Counted from the first letter of the stretch, positions 26,359 through 35,958 are shown. The stretch: DNA of 64,000 nucleotides from Chloroflexota bacterium (GCA_011523515.1 WTGO01000017.1:1-64000); one strand, 5' to 3'. Notes: a model not told the origin generated them from the sequence alone. Program-made: numbers and translations.

Positions 26359-28905
26359 CTAGCACTCGCTGTAGCCGCAGGTCAGGCACTTGCGACAGTT
26401 TTCGGCGCGAATTAGCGTGATGGTGCCGCAAGCTGGGCACATGTCAGCGCCGGATATGGTTGAGTTGATGGTTGTGCCGCCTTCGTCCTCGGCTGGGCTA
26501 ACGGTTGCCTTGCCGCCCTGCATGGGCAGGTCCAATTGCAGCGGCGCATCCTCGGGGAAGAACTCGACCTGCAGGACGCGCGCTACCGCATCGGGCAGCG
26601 ACAACACGCGCTTGGGCCCGAATCCTATGGGACGCGCTCCGCCAATATCCTCCAACTGTTCAATGATCAGCTTGAGCATTTCGCGGCGATTATGCGGCGC
26701 GGTCGTCCGCAGTTGGAGCGATATCATGCGGCCCAGGCTCTCGGCATCGGCCTGGATGTCGCTGCCGGCCTTGCCGATGGCGACGAATACTTCAAAGGGA
26801 TTGTCCTGGTCATCGCGATTGATGGTGATATAGGCCTTGCCGAAAGGCGTCTGTGTTTTCACAGACGTACCCTGCAAACGCTCGGGACGCGGGTAGACGC
26901 GGTGGGGAGTTGTGGCGGGCTCGGCGCTTTCGGCGGTAGTTGCAGTTTGGAGATCTTCCATCTCGCTTTCGGCGCGCTCATCGCCCTTAAGCATCAGCAC
27001 TTGCTCGTCACGACTGCCGTCGCGGTAAATCGTGCCACCTTTGCAGCCGAGCTCGTACATATACTGAAACAGCTCGCTGACCTGCTCGACAGTGTATTCA
27101 TTGGGCACGTTGCAGGTCTTGGATATGGCGCTGTCAATCCAGCGCTGGAATGCGCCCTGTACCTTGACATGTTCCTGCGGCGACAGGTCCATGGCCGTGA
27201 CGAAGTAGTCAGGCAAGTCATCCGCTTCAGGATTCGCCGCATACCACTCCTGCACGATTGGCACTTGTTCCTCGTGTAAACCGAGGCGGCTCTTGCGGTA
27301 ATAGACCCAGGAGAAAAACGGCTCCACACCGGTGGATGTATTCACCATCGTTCCCGTTGTGCCGGTCGGCGCTTGAGTCAGCAAGGTAACATTGCGAATG
27401 CCGTTTTCACGAATCTTCGCGCGCAGATCCCCCGGCATGCCCTGCATAAAGCCGCTCTCCAAAAACTTTTCCGCATCAAACATGGGGAAGGCGGCTTTTT
27501 CCCGGGCCAGATCGCTAGATGTTTCGTAGGAGGCCACGGCGATCGCCTGGTAAATCTCGTCGATGAGTTCGACCGACTCGTTGCTGCCGTAACGCACGCC
27601 AAGCTTGAGCATCAATTCCGCGATGCCCATCGTACCCAGGCCGACGCGCCGCTCGGACATTTGAACATCCCGGTTTTCCTCGAAGAAATAGGGCGTCGTG
27701 TCAATGACATTGTCGAGGAATCGGGTCGAATACTGCACAGTCTGGCGCAACTTGTCCCAAGCGACATCGTGTTTAAGTGGATCGTAAAACTTTGCTAAAT
27801 TGATCGCGCCCAGGTTGCAGACGGAGAAGGCGCCCAGCGGCTGCTCCCCACAAGGATTGGTGCAGATTTGCGGATTGAAGTACCAGCTGTTGGCCATTTT
27901 GTTGCTGCGCTCGCGGAACCATACGCCCGGTTCAGCGCTGGCCCAGGCGCTTTCAATAATCGCGTCCCAAAGTTCACGCGCGCGCACGGTCTTGTAGTGA
28001 ATCACCTGCCTGCCTGTGGCCATCCAGGTGTCTACATCGCCGTCCCAGAGTTCGTCATAGTCCGGATCGCGCGAATCGGGGAAGACCAACTCCCAGTCGG
28101 CATCGGCTTTGACCGCTTCCATCAGTTTGTCCGAGACGCCGACGCTGATATTGGCGTTGGTGATTTTGCCCGATTGGCGTTTGCTGTTGATAAAGTTGAA
28201 TATATCCGGATGCCAATCGTTGAGGATCAGCATCAGCGCGCCGCGGCGGCTGCCGCCTTGTTCAATGAGACCAGTGACGAAGCTGTACAGACCGCCCCAG
28301 GACACGGCGCCGCTGGAGCGCCCGTTAACGCCCTTCACGTAGGCGTGGCGCGGCCGCAAGGTAGAGAGGTTGATGCCGACCCCGCCCCCGCGCGACATGA
28401 TTTCCGTCATTTGCGTTAGGCTGGTCATGATCCCTTCGCGCGAGTCCTCGGGCGAGGGGATGACATAACAATTGTAGTAGGTCAGGTCTTGATCGGTGCC
28501 GGCGGCGGTGAGGATGCGCCCGCCCGGTACAAACTTCCAGTCATCAAGCAGCCAGCGGAATTTCTGCGACCATTCGTCTTGTTTTTCGGGCGTCTTTTCT
28601 GTCGCAGCCACGCCGCGCGCGACGCGATCCATCATTTGTCCGGGTTCAGTTTCTACCGGCTTGTCAACATGTTCCAGATCGCGCACGACCGTTTCACCGT
28701 CAAGCAGCTTTACGGTTACCCGCGGCAGGTCGATATCGACGACGGCGCCGATTTCGCGCTGGCCGGTCTTGGCGTTGATCACCACAATCACCGTGTCGCC
28801 CAATGACAGGCTGCTGCGCGTCATGTCCTTTTGGGCATAACGATCCAAGAAAATCTTGTATCCAAGGTCGTGAAGTCTGCTGGTGGCGGTCTGTGATTGA
28901 ATCAT
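26359..28905 (-). CDS. Adenosylcobalamin-dependent (class II) ribonucleotide reductase
   Basis: This enzyme makes deoxyribonucleotides using a B12-derived thiyl radical, without oxygen. The 848-residue product has FVPGGRILTAAG, the active-site regions YYNCYVIPSPEDS, NPCGEQPLGAFSVCNLGAIN (thiyl cysteine) and APTGTTGTMVN, and a C-terminal redox or zinc tail with CPACGT and CRKCLTCGYSEC. An SH3-like segment (about residues 33-80, LGDTVIVVINAKTGQREIG) is inserted between the N-terminal RYAQKD and MMDRVARGV. No nrdR or second subunit is adjacent. The length is normal for class II enzymes with the C-terminal extension. Confidence 0.94.
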   Translation of the reverse strand: MIQSQTATSRLHDLGYKIFLDRYAQKDMTRSSLSLGDTVIVVINAKTGQREIGAVVDIDLPRVTVKLLDGETVVRDLEHVDKPVETEPGQMMDRVARGVAATEKTPEKQDEWSQKFRWLLDDWKFVPGGRILTAAGTDQDLTYYNCYVIPSPEDSREGIMTSLTQMTEIMSRGGGVGINLSTLRPRHAYVKGVNGRSSGAVSWGGLYSFVTGLIEQGGSRRGALMLILNDWHPDIFNFINSKRQSGKITNANISVGVSDKLMEAVKADADWELVFPDSRDPDYDELWDGDVDTWMATGRQVIHYKTVRARELWDAIIESAWASAEPGVWFRERSNKMANSWYFNPQICTNPCGEQPLGAFSVCNLGAINLAKFYDPLKHDVAWDKLRQTVQYSTRFLDNVIDTTPYFFEENRDVQMSERRVGLGTMGIAELMLKLGVRYGSNESVELIDEIYQAIAVASYETSSDLAREKAAFPMFDAEKFLESGFMQGMPGDLRAKIRENGIRNVTLLTQAPTGTTGTMVNTSTGVEPFFSWVYYRKSRLGLHEEQVPIVQEWYAANPEADDLPDYFVTAMDLSPQEHVKVQGAFQRWIDSAISKTCNVPNEYTVEQVSELFQYMYELGCKGGTIYRDGSRDEQVLMLKGDERAESEMEDLQTATTAESAEPATTPHRVYPRPERLQGTSVKTQTPFGKAYITINRDDQDNPFEVFVAIGKAGSDIQADAESLGRMISLQLRTTAPHNRREMLKLIIEQLEDIGGARPIGFGPKRVLSLPDAVARVLQVEFFPEDAPLQLDLPMQGGKATVSPAEDEGGTTINSTISGADMCPACGTITLIRAENCRKCLTCGYSEC

Positions 28906-29205
28906 AAGGTCTGAATCCTGAACTGTGGATTAGCAATGTGTAGCGTTATGAATACAGATAGAGTTACTCGTTCAAACTTGGCAAATGGCTGGTTCTAGGG
29001 CCAATTACGTGGAGGTTTCAAAGTACGATTCGCTGGAAAAACTGACTATACATTTTAGCTCAATTTTCTCTTCGTTGTCTTATCATAACGGCAAGAGTTC
29101 GGTTTGAATTACCCGTAGACGAATCTTCAATACTCTATCTACACTGTTTTGCCATTGCTGACTCCGCGTTTGCTGAAACCCCCGCGTTCATTACTTGTTG
29201 GGAAC
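28906..29205. other. 300-bp intergenic region upstream of the ribonucleotide reductase
   Basis: This AT-richer stretch lies between the reductase start and the ftsZ terminator and must hold the reductase promoter, but I could not define a convincing -35/-10 pair. I see no cobalamin-riboswitch B12 box and no NrdR box pair. A 9-bp inverted repeat, AGATAGAGT at 28956-28964 and ACTCTATCT at 29132-29140, is present and unexplained. Confidence 0.4.
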
Positions 29206-29231
29206 AAAAAGGGGCGGGCAATGCCCGCCCC
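29206..29231 (-). terminator. Intrinsic terminator of the cell-division cluster
   Basis: The minus strand reads GGGGCGGGC, a 3-nt loop, GCCCGCCCC and then TTTTT, 33 bp after the ftsZ stop. It is a textbook rho-independent terminator closing the rsmH-to-ftsZ series. Confidence 0.93.
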
Positions 29232-29264
29232 GAATTACTAACCTGGTTTTAACTTACTGCGGTT

Positions 29265-30491
29265 TTACTGGCGGCGATTGCGTTTGCGCAAGAAGGCCGG
29301 CAATTCCGTATTTTTGGGGTCGATATTGTCGTAGGTGCGCGGGTCCTCTTGCGGCGACGGCGGCGCCATCCGGCTCCTTTGGAAGGACGAACCGCCACTG
29401 TTTGCCGACGCGCTGTCGCCTGATGCCTGTACTTCCACATCTTCATAAATCGGTCGCTGCACAGGCGGCGCCTGCGGCAGGGGCGTTGACTGGCGGATCG
29501 GCAATGCGCCCGCTTCCGCCATGGACGTTTCTAGGCGGCTGCGCTCGAAGCCAGTGGCGATGACCGTGATGTGGACTTCGTCGCCCATGCTCTCGTCGAT
29601 GTGGGCGCCAAAGATCAAGTTGCACTCTTGATGCGCGCTGTCCTTGATAATGGCAGCCGCTTCATTTACTTCAAACAGGGTTAAGTCCGAGCCGCCGGTT
29701 ATCGAGAAGAGGATGCCGCGGGCGCCATCGATGGTGACGTCGAGCAGGCCGCTGGTTATCGCCATCTCGGCTGCGGAACGCGCGCGATCGTCGCCGGCCG
29801 CGCGACCCACCGCCATCAAGGCGGCGCCGCCTTCTGACATCACGGTGCGAACATCGGCGAAGTCCAGGTTGATGAGTCCAGGCACGGTGATCAGCTCGGA
29901 GATTCCCTGGATGCCCTGGCGCAATACATCATCCGCCAGCGAGAAGGCTTGTTGCAGCGTCGAGCGCTTGTCCGCCATTTGCAGCAGACGATCGTTAGGG
30001 ATGACGATGAGCGTATCCACCTGGCTCTTCAGCGCTTCGATGCCTGTTTTGGCGAGTTGAGCGCGGCGGGTGCCTTCAAAGGTGAAGGGGCGTGTGACGA
30101 CGCCGATGGTTAGCGCGCCGAGCTCTTTGGCGATCTGGGCAATCACGGGTGACGCGCCGGTCCCAGTGCCGCCGCCCATGCCGCAAGCCACGAAGATCAT
30201 ATCCGAGCCGCGCAACACTTCAAGCAAGTCTTCCGAGCTTTCCTCGGCGGCTTTACGCCCGATTTCCGGATTGCCGCCGGCGCCAAGCCCGCGCGTCAGT
30301 TTGTCGCCGATGCGCACGCGCGTTTTGGCTTTCGATAGCATGAGCGCCTGGTTATCGGTGTTTACCGCGATGAACTCCACGCCGCCCAATCCTTCGTTGA
30401 TCATGCGGTTCACGGCGTTTCCGCCACCACCGCCGACGCCAACGACTTTAATCTGAGCGAAGTTTTCCCCTGTTATCAGATCATTGACCAT
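29265..30491 (-). CDS. ftsZ: Cell division protein FtsZ
   Basis: FtsZ is the tubulin-like GTPase that forms the Z ring. The 408-residue product has the nucleotide-binding [17 protein letters not shown], the tubulin signature [10 protein letters not shown], and the T7 region [12 protein letters not shown] flexible linker of about 60 residues (from about 325) leads to the C-terminal peptide [14 protein letters not shown], which should bind FtsA. The ATG at 30491 follows AAGGGAAG. It is the last gene of the cluster and probably also has its own promoter upstream. Confidence 0.97.
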   Translation of the reverse strand: MVNDLITGENFAQIKVVGVGGGGGNAVNRMINEGLGGVEFIAVNTDNQALMLSKAKTRVRIGDKLTRGLGAGGNPEIGRKAAEESSEDLLEVLRGSDMIFVACGMGGGTGTGASPVIAQIAKELGALTIGVVTRPFTFEGTRRAQLAKTGIEALKSQVDTLIVIPNDRLLQMADKRSTLQQAFSLADDVLRQGIQGISELITVPGLINLDFADVRTVMSEGGAALMAVGRAAGDDRARSAAEMAITSGLLDVTIDGARGILFSITGGSDLTLFEVNEAAAIIKDSAHQECNLIFGAHIDESMGDEVHITVIATGFERSRLETSMAEAGALPIRQSTPLPQAPPVQRPIYEDVEVQASGDSASANSGGSSFQRSRMAPPSPQEDPRTYDNIDPKNTELPAFLRKRNRRQ

Positions 30492-30550
30492 GATGACTTC
30501 CCTTTTGAATCAGCGCATTAACTCAACGCATACGGCAAGTTACTGAAATC

Positions 30551-30578
30551 ATTGTACGCGTATTCGAAACTCCTGCAA
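30551..30578 (-). promoter_or_regulatory. Candidate internal promoter for ftsZ
   Basis: The minus strand has TTGCAG, 16 nt, then TACAAT in the 132-bp ftsA-ftsZ gap, about 60 nt before the ftsZ ATG. Separate ftsZ transcription is common in division clusters. Confidence 0.4.
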
Positions 30579-30623
30579 TTCAAATCAGTGGCAATAATTT
30601 ACATTGATTTTGCCAAGCAATAC

Positions 30624-31859
30624 TTATTCGTCTTGCGGCAAGAAGCGCCGCAAGAAGTCGTTCATTCGCCGCCCCCAATTGCTCACCGGCAGGCCCATGC
30701 TCGCGGCTAATTCGGGCCCGGACATTGTGTCCATTTCCAGGCCCAACCGCAGCAGGCCGACGCTAGTGCTGTAGGCCGGGTTCTTGAGCGTATCGGCGAT
30801 GCCGGTGATGCGCTCGGGATGGGCCAGGCGAACAGGCAGATTGATGATGCGTGAGGCTAAATCGCGATATCCGGGCAATTGTGAACTGCCGCCGGTGATG
30901 ACGGCGCCGGCGCGCAGCAGCCCGGCATACCCCGAGCGCTTGATCTCTTTTTCGACTAGCTCAAAGATCTCTTCGAAGCGCGCTTCAATCACCATCGCTA
31001 AATCGCGGCGGGACACGGGCAAGATCTCGCCGCCAAAGGGCTCAACCGGGAACACCTCGGATTCGTTGACCGCGTTCATATCGGCATGACCACGCTGGAT
31101 CTTGACTTGTTCGGCCAGGCCAAAAGGCACGCGCATCCAATAGGTGATGTCTTGCGTGACGTGGTTGCCGCCGACTGGAATGATGGCCGTATGCCAGACG
31201 GTGCCGTCAATAAAGATGGCCAGGTCCGTTGTGCCGCCGCCGATGTCGATAATTACGGCGCCCATCTCGCGCTCATGGTCGGTCAGGACCGCATCGCCGG
31301 CCGCCAGCGGGTTGAGGATAAAGCGATCCACCAGTACGCCGGCTGATTCGACCGCGTCTTCCAAATTGGCCAAGCTGGTCGTGGATGCAGTGATGATATG
31401 CGCGTCGACTTCCAGCCGGAAGCAGTGCATGCCTATCGGGCTGCGGATACCGTCTTGGCTGTCCAGAGTGTAGCTCCTGGGAACGACATGCAGAATCTCA
31501 CGGTTGTGAGGGATGGCGATATTGCGCGCCACACTCATGGCTTTTTCGAGATCTTCGGCCTGAACGCTGCGCGAGCCGACGATGGTAGCCAGCCCGCGGC
31601 TCGTCAGCGAAGAGATATGGCTGCCCGCCACGCTCACAAACGCGCGATTGATATCGTAGCCACTCGACTTTTCAGCTTTGCGGATCGACTTGGCGATGGC
31701 GGAGGACAAGGCGCCCACATCATTAACCACGCCCTTCTTCATGCCGTCGCTGGGCTCTATGCCCAAGCCGACGACATAAACATCTTCGGGCCGCACCTCG
31801 CCTACCACGGTGCAGATTTTGTGCGTACCAACGTCGAGTCCAACTACCAGGTCGCCCAT
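30624..31859 (-). CDS. ftsA: Cell division protein FtsA
   Basis: FtsA is the actin-like protein that tethers FtsZ filaments to the membrane. The 411-residue product starts with GLDVGTHKICTVVGEV (phosphate 1), has DIGGGTTDLAIF (phosphate 2) and the adenosine motif ITGGSSQLPGYRDLA. The last residues (NWGRRMNDFLRRFLPQ) form an amphipathic helix that can serve as the membrane anchor. It starts 6 bp after ftsQ ends. Confidence 0.96.
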   Translation of the reverse strand: MGDLVVGLDVGTHKICTVVGEVRPEDVYVVGLGIEPSDGMKKGVVNDVGALSSAIAKSIRKAEKSSGYDINRAFVSVAGSHISSLTSRGLATIVGSRSVQAEDLEKAMSVARNIAIPHNREILHVVPRSYTLDSQDGIRSPIGMHCFRLEVDAHIITASTTSLANLEDAVESAGVLVDRFILNPLAAGDAVLTDHEREMGAVIIDIGGGTTDLAIFIDGTVWHTAIIPVGGNHVTQDITYWMRVPFGLAEQVKIQRGHADMNAVNESEVFPVEPFGGEILPVSRRDLAMVIEARFEEIFELVEKEIKRSGYAGLLRAGAVITGGSSQLPGYRDLASRIINLPVRLAHPERITGIADTLKNPAYSTSVGLLRLGLEMDTMSGPELAASMGLPVSNWGRRMNDFLRRFLPQDE

Positions 31860-31865
31860 GCGGTT

Positions 31866-32699
31866 CTATAGCCCCCACAACAGTCTGTAGAACGGTGCAT
31901 CGGGATTCGCTATATTCAGTTCGGCAACGTCGATTGCGCGACTGCTCAAATTCTCCACCAGCACTTCGTATATCTTGATTTTCTCGCTCATCACCGCCGC
32001 TGAGTCAGCGCCCATCCAGACCTGCCAGCCCAGTTCGTTGGTCCAGCCCAAACCATGCACCGGATGGAAATCCAGATGGGCATCTTCGGGCAGGATCTCT
32101 CTGAGACGCAGCGTCCCCAAGACCCGATCCTTGTCAAATTCGCTTGCGGTGGGCAACGTCAATTCAGTACCATCGCGCAGCAAATTCACATGCAGCAGGC
32201 CGGGTATTTCCGCGCGGGCCGGCATGGCGCGCCCCTGTACATCAATCCAGGTCTCCTGCCCGCCATTTGACCAGACGACAGCCGGCTGCCGCTCTTGGAC
32301 CAGCAAGGTGACCAGATTTGGAGGCCAGCCAACTTCTACGGATACATCCGCCACCGATGCCGCGCGCAGCATATTGCGGCGGATTTCCGCCGGATCCAGC
32401 CAGAACATATGGTAATCGGCCAGCTCGGAATAGGCGAAGACCTCTTCACGGGTAATGAAATCGTTGCCGCGCACCTGAATTGCTCTCACATAAAAGATGT
32501 CACTGGTGAAAAACACTACAAGCGTAATTCCAAACAGGACCAGGAGTACGCCGCTGATAATCCGCCAGCGCGAGACCAGCGGTCGCCGCTCGCGTCGCAC
32601 TGCGGACGACAGCTTCGGTACAGTGCCTGGCGCCGCTCGATGCAACACGCCGGGAGTACGGTTGGGTTGTCGCCTTTGCGCTTGGACATGACTTGCCAC
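31866..32699 (-). CDS. ftsQ: Cell division protein FtsQ/DivIB
   Basis: The 277-residue product has a cytoplasmic N-terminus of about 45 residues, one membrane span (about 46-67), then a POTRA domain (FYVRAIQVRGNDFITREEV) and the FtsQ/DivIB beta domain. It would join the FtsB/FtsL complex in the septum. The start is a GTG with only a weak ribosome site, so it could lie a few codons elsewhere. It lies between murB and ftsA, its usual place. Confidence 0.88.
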   Translation of the reverse strand: MASHVQAQRRQPNRTPGVLHRAAPGTVPKLSSAVRRERRPLVSRWRIISGVLLVLFGITLVVFFTSDIFYVRAIQVRGNDFITREEVFAYSELADYHMFWLDPAEIRRNMLRAASVADVSVEVGWPPNLVTLLVQERQPAVVWSNGGQETWIDVQGRAMPARAEIPGLLHVNLLRDGTELTLPTASEFDKDRVLGTLRLREILPEDAHLDFHPVHGLGWTNELGWQVWMGADSAAVMSEKIKIYEVLVENLSSRAIDVAELNIANPDAPFYRLLWGL

Positions 32700-32797
32700 G
32701 TAGGGTCGTCCACCGGTAGTAAGATGAATCCTCCAGTTAATTCGTGGTTCAGTTTACACGTGGTCAAAATACGGCGCAAACGGCTTATGGCGCAAAT

Positions 32798-33721
32798 TCA
32801 CTGCCATGCGCCCAGCGTCTGGATTTCGAGCTCGAGGATGATGCCATAGCGTTCTTTTACGCGCGCGCGCACTAGCTGGATGAGCTCAAAATAGTCGCTG
32901 GCGCTGGCGTCGGCGCTTAGGTTCACGAAGAAGTTAGCGTGCACCGGCGATACCTGCACCGAGCCCAGGCGCAGACCCTTTAATCCGGCCGCTTCGATCA
33001 GACGGCCGGCGTAGTCCCCGGGCGGATTCTTGAAAATGCTGCCGAGGCTGGCGCCGGGTGGCTGCGTGCGCCGGCGGTATTCACTGTTGCGGTCCATGCT
33101 TGCCTGGATGCGCTCAGGGTCGTCGCGGCGCAATTTGAGCTCGGCGCGCATAACGAAGAAGCGCCGATCAGGACGGTATTTCAGCCAGGAGTAGCGATAG
33201 TCGTATTTCAGCGAGTCAACGTCGTACCAGCGCTCTCCGCCCTCGGCTTCATAGACCAGCAGGCGCGTCAACGCGCTGGCGATGTCGCTGCCGTGCGCGC
33301 CGGCATTGTTGACCGCCGCGCCGCCCATCGTACCGGGCACGGCAATCGCCCACTCCATCCCGGCTAGCCCGTTTTCCTGGCAGTAGCGCGTCAGGCGAAT
33401 TAGATTCGTGCCGCTGCTCGCCTGCACCAGCACGGCGTCGCCGGCGTTCTGCCCCTGGATCTCGGTCGCGCGGTTGATGACGGTCAGTCCGCGAATGCCG
33501 GCATCAGCGACCAGCACGTTTGCCCCGCCACCGATTAGGGTTACCGGCATGTCGCGACGCCAGGTCGCTTCCAGCAAGGCAATCGCATCGCCGTAGTCGG
33601 GCTGCTTGGCGATGTAGAGATAATCGGCGGGCCCGCCTAAACGAGCCGCGGTATAGCGAGCCAGCGGCTGGTCGCGCAGCAAGCCGTCGAATATGGGCAG
33701 CTCCAGCGAAGGCATCAGCAC
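32798..33721 (-). CDS. murB: UDP-N-acetylenolpyruvoylglucosamine reductase
   Basis: MurB reduces the enolpyruvyl group to lactyl, completing UDP-MurNAc. The 307-residue flavoprotein has YTAARLGGPADYL, the FAD loop GGGANVLVADAG, the GTMGGAAVNNAGAHG region, GSIFKNPPGDYAGRLIEAAG (proton-donor Ser) and a C-terminal LELEIQTLG with the catalytic Glu. The GTG start overlaps the murC stop as TAGTG; an ATG two codons later is equally possible. This is the short, type II-like form. Confidence 0.95.
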   Translation of the reverse strand: MLMPSLELPIFDGLLRDQPLARYTAARLGGPADYLYIAKQPDYGDAIALLEATWRRDMPVTLIGGGANVLVADAGIRGLTVINRATEIQGQNAGDAVLVQASSGTNLIRLTRYCQENGLAGMEWAIAVPGTMGGAAVNNAGAHGSDIASALTRLLVYEAEGGERWYDVDSLKYDYRYSWLKYRPDRRFFVMRAELKLRRDDPERIQASMDRNSEYRRRTQPPGASLGSIFKNPPGDYAGRLIEAAGLKGLRLGSVQVSPVHANFFVNLSADASASDYFELIQLVRARVKERYGIILELEIQTLGAWQ

Positions 33722-35103
33722 TAGTCCGGGTTGTTCAGGAACATGTCGGCGATGACGTTGGCGTCGCCGGCGCTGAAAATCAGGACGACGGCCGGCGCGT
33801 GGACGGCGCGAGCCAACTTGTCCACCGCAGCGTCAAAGGTAGGGGCGTATTCCGCCGACTGCCGGATCTGTATTTCCACGGCCAGCGCGGCGCTTGTCAC
33901 ACCATCTAGGGGCGATTCGCGCGCGGCGTAAATTGGCGTGACCAGCACCTGATCCGCTTCCTGGAAGGCCGCCACGAAATCGGACCGGAATTGTTGGATG
34001 CGCGAGAAAGTATGCGGCTGCCATATCGCCCAAATCTGATGCTGAGGATAGCGCAGACGGGCCGCCTCAAGATTTACTCGGATTTCGGTGGGATGATGGG
34101 CGTAATCATCGATTACGACAACGCCGTCGCGGACGCCGCGGATTTCGAATCGGCGCGCCGTGCCCACAAAGCTGCTCAGCGCCGCCGCGCCCCGCTCGAC
34201 GCAGACGCCTCGTTCATGCGCCGCGACCAGGGCGGCCAGCGCGTTGAGCACATTGTGCCTGCCGGGTACGCCGAGCTTGACTTCGCCCTGCGCGATACCG
34301 CCTCGCCTGATGGTAAATCGCGTCGATGGGCCGGCGAAATCCAGGTCGGTTGCGCGCCATTCGGAGTCGGCGGCATCGATAGCGTAGGTAAGCGCGTCAT
34401 GACCTCGCTTGCGCCGCGATTCAGCGAGCGCGCTGGCGCCGGGATCGTCGGCGCAGGCAAGCAACGCGCCTTCGCTGCCGAGCAGATCGACGAAGCGCTC
34501 AAAGGCTTGCTTCAGCTCGCCAGGCGTCTCAAAGAAATCGGGATGATCGTGCTCGACATTTGTGACGACCGCCAGATTCGGGTCGAGGCCGTGAAACATA
34601 TTGTCGTATTCGTCGGCTTCAATGACAAAGGAATCTCCGCAGCCGACCGCGGCATTTTTGCCGGTATTGCCCATGGCGCCGCCTACTATGTAACTTGGGC
34701 TTTTGCCGGCAGTCTGCATGATATGAATGATCATGGAGGTGGTGGTTGTCTTGCCGTGCGTGCCGGCGACGGCGATGGTATCGTAACCCTGAAGCAAGCT
34801 GCGCATGAAGGCCTTGCGGCGGTATACGGGAATGCCAAGATCCTCGGCCGCAACAACTTCAATATGGTCGTCGGCGACGGCCGAAGTGGCCAGCACCAGG
34901 TCGGCGCCGCGCACATATTCCCGGCGATGACCGCGAAAGACTTGCGCGCCATCCGCCGCCAGTTGCTCCATGACTTCTCCGGACTGCAAATCCGAGCCGC
35001 TGACTGCGCAGCCGCGCTCCAGTAAGATGCGGGCAATAGCCGACAGACCGGCGCCGCCGATGCCGATGATATGAATGCGAGCGCCAGTTGACAGCGGGAT
35101 CAT
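33721..35103 (-). CDS. murC: UDP-N-acetylmuramate--L-alanine ligase
   Basis: MurC adds the first amino acid of the peptidoglycan stem peptide. The 460-residue product shows GIGGAGLSAIARILLERG (UDP-binding), the ATP loop AGTHGKTTTTSM, EADEYDNMF, and YAHHPTEIRVNL near the C-terminal domain. Length and order are normal. Its stop overlaps the murB start by one base shift, so murC and murB are coupled. Confidence 0.96.
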   Translation of the reverse strand: MIPLSTGARIHIIGIGGAGLSAIARILLERGCAVSGSDLQSGEVMEQLAADGAQVFRGHRREYVRGADLVLATSAVADDHIEVVAAEDLGIPVYRRKAFMRSLLQGYDTIAVAGTHGKTTTTSMIIHIMQTAGKSPSYIVGGAMGNTGKNAAVGCGDSFVIEADEYDNMFHGLDPNLAVVTNVEHDHPDFFETPGELKQAFERFVDLLGSEGALLACADDPGASALAESRRKRGHDALTYAIDAADSEWRATDLDFAGPSTRFTIRRGGIAQGEVKLGVPGRHNVLNALAALVAAHERGVCVERGAAALSSFVGTARRFEIRGVRDGVVVIDDYAHHPTEIRVNLEAARLRYPQHQIWAIWQPHTFSRIQQFRSDFVAAFQEADQVLVTPIYAARESPLDGVTSAALAVEIQIRQSAEYAPTFDAAVDKLARAVHAPAVVLIFSAGDANVIADMFLNNPD

Positions 35104-35146
35104 ACTCGTGTTGTGCCCTCCAAATCAGATCACCGTACCGGCGTCA

Positions 35147-35671
35147 CTAAGTTAAGATAACGAGCGCCAATATCAACAGCGCAATCAGCGGCAGCAGGGC
35201 GCCGTTGGCCGCCAATCCGCCGCCCAGCATGACGACAGGCATCACACCGAGACTCTGAAAACTGGCCGAGGCCTCCGCCGGCGCAGAGACCAATTGCGCG
35301 AAAGGATAGCGGTTGATGTCCAGGAAGCACCAGCTTGATCCGGCCAGGAAATAGCCGTTGAAGAAGCCCGCCGCTGCGCCGAGAAATGCGTCCCGCCGCT
35401 GGCGCAGGTTGCCGTTCAGATGGCTCGCCCACTGGCTGCGATAGGCCAAGATGACCGCGGTTAAGTAGATCAGCATTTGCAGCAAAAAGGTCATTTCGTT
35501 CATCAGCAGCGCGTAAAGACTGCCGCGCAGCAAGCTGTCAAATTGCAGCAATGCAAAGAACCCCAGTACGATGCCGGTCATGCCCCATAGCTCGCGCCGC
35601 CATCCGCGAATCGCGCCGGTCATCGCAAAGAAGACGGCGGTCGTCCACATTAGAGACGCGAGGCTAATCAT
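35147..35671 (-). CDS. CvpA-like small membrane protein A
   Basis: The 174-residue protein has about four hydrophobic spans (around 5-20, 28-45, 60-75 and 150-172). Its first 55 residues resemble CvpA/colicin V production-type proteins (TGAIRGWRRELWGMTGIVLG). It shares LW, GxxRGW, GIxLGxFALxQFDxxLR with the smaller gene immediately upstream, showing a tandem duplication. It lies between murC and murG, so an envelope or division role is likely; the exact function is unknown. Confidence 0.65.
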   Translation of the reverse strand: MISLASLMWTTAVFFAMTGAIRGWRRELWGMTGIVLGFFALLQFDSLLRGSLYALLMNEMTFLLQMLIYLTAVILAYRSQWASHLNGNLRQRRDAFLGAAAGFFNGYFLAGSSWCFLDINRYPFAQLVSAPAEASASFQSLGVMPVVMLGGGLAANGALLPLIALLILALVILT

Positions 35672-35693
35672 GCGCGTGGCAAGACAAACATGG

Positions 35694-35957
35694 TCAAATC
35701 AGCACCAGGACGACGACAAACAGAACGATAACAACAAAGGTGATTAGCAAGAGGATGCCCGTTTGAACGAAGAATTTGTTCTGTGGCGAGAACAGGGCCA
35801 GCAGCTGTTGACGAAGTGTGGCGTCGAACTGGTGCAGAGCGAACAGGCCCAAGGTGATCCCGGCCAGCGCGATGGTCTCTTTGGTCCAACCGCGCATCAG
35901 GCCGATCGCCGCAAAAGCCGCCACACTCATCCAGATCAGGGTTACCAATTCGAGCAT
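35694..35957 (-). CDS. CvpA-like small membrane protein B (short paralogue)
   Basis: The 87-residue protein begins at an ATG 1 bp after the murG stop. Its N-terminus (GLMRGWTKETIALAGITLG, FALHQFDATLR) aligns with membrane protein A, then it ends after a very hydrophobic segment instead of continuing. I found no shifted frame that restores a longer product, so it seems a genuine short form. It may pair with protein A in the membrane. Confidence 0.6.
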   Translation of the reverse strand: MLELVTLIWMSVAAFAAIGLMRGWTKETIALAGITLGLFALHQFDATLRQQLLALFSPQNKFFVQTGILLLITFVVIVLFVVVLVLI

Positions 35958-35958
35958 T

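Noticed and set aside
26359..28905. Intein in the ribonucleotide reductase, to explain its length
   Set aside because: All reductase motifs are uninterrupted; the extra length comes from an SH3-like segment and the C-terminal cysteine tail.
28906..29205. Possible cobalamin riboswitch or NrdR boxes before the B12-dependent ribonucleotide reductase
   Set aside because: No B12 box and no paired NrdR-like 16-bp dyads were seen by reading both strands.
33991..35025. 344-codon plus-strand frame antisense to murC
   Set aside because: It is a long shadow in GC-rich DNA with no recognisable motif, opposite the complete MurC signature.
35694..35957. The short membrane protein as a frameshifted copy of its longer neighbour
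   Set aside because: No other frame in the downstream 200 bp continues the similarity, and its stop, gap and next start are normally spaced.
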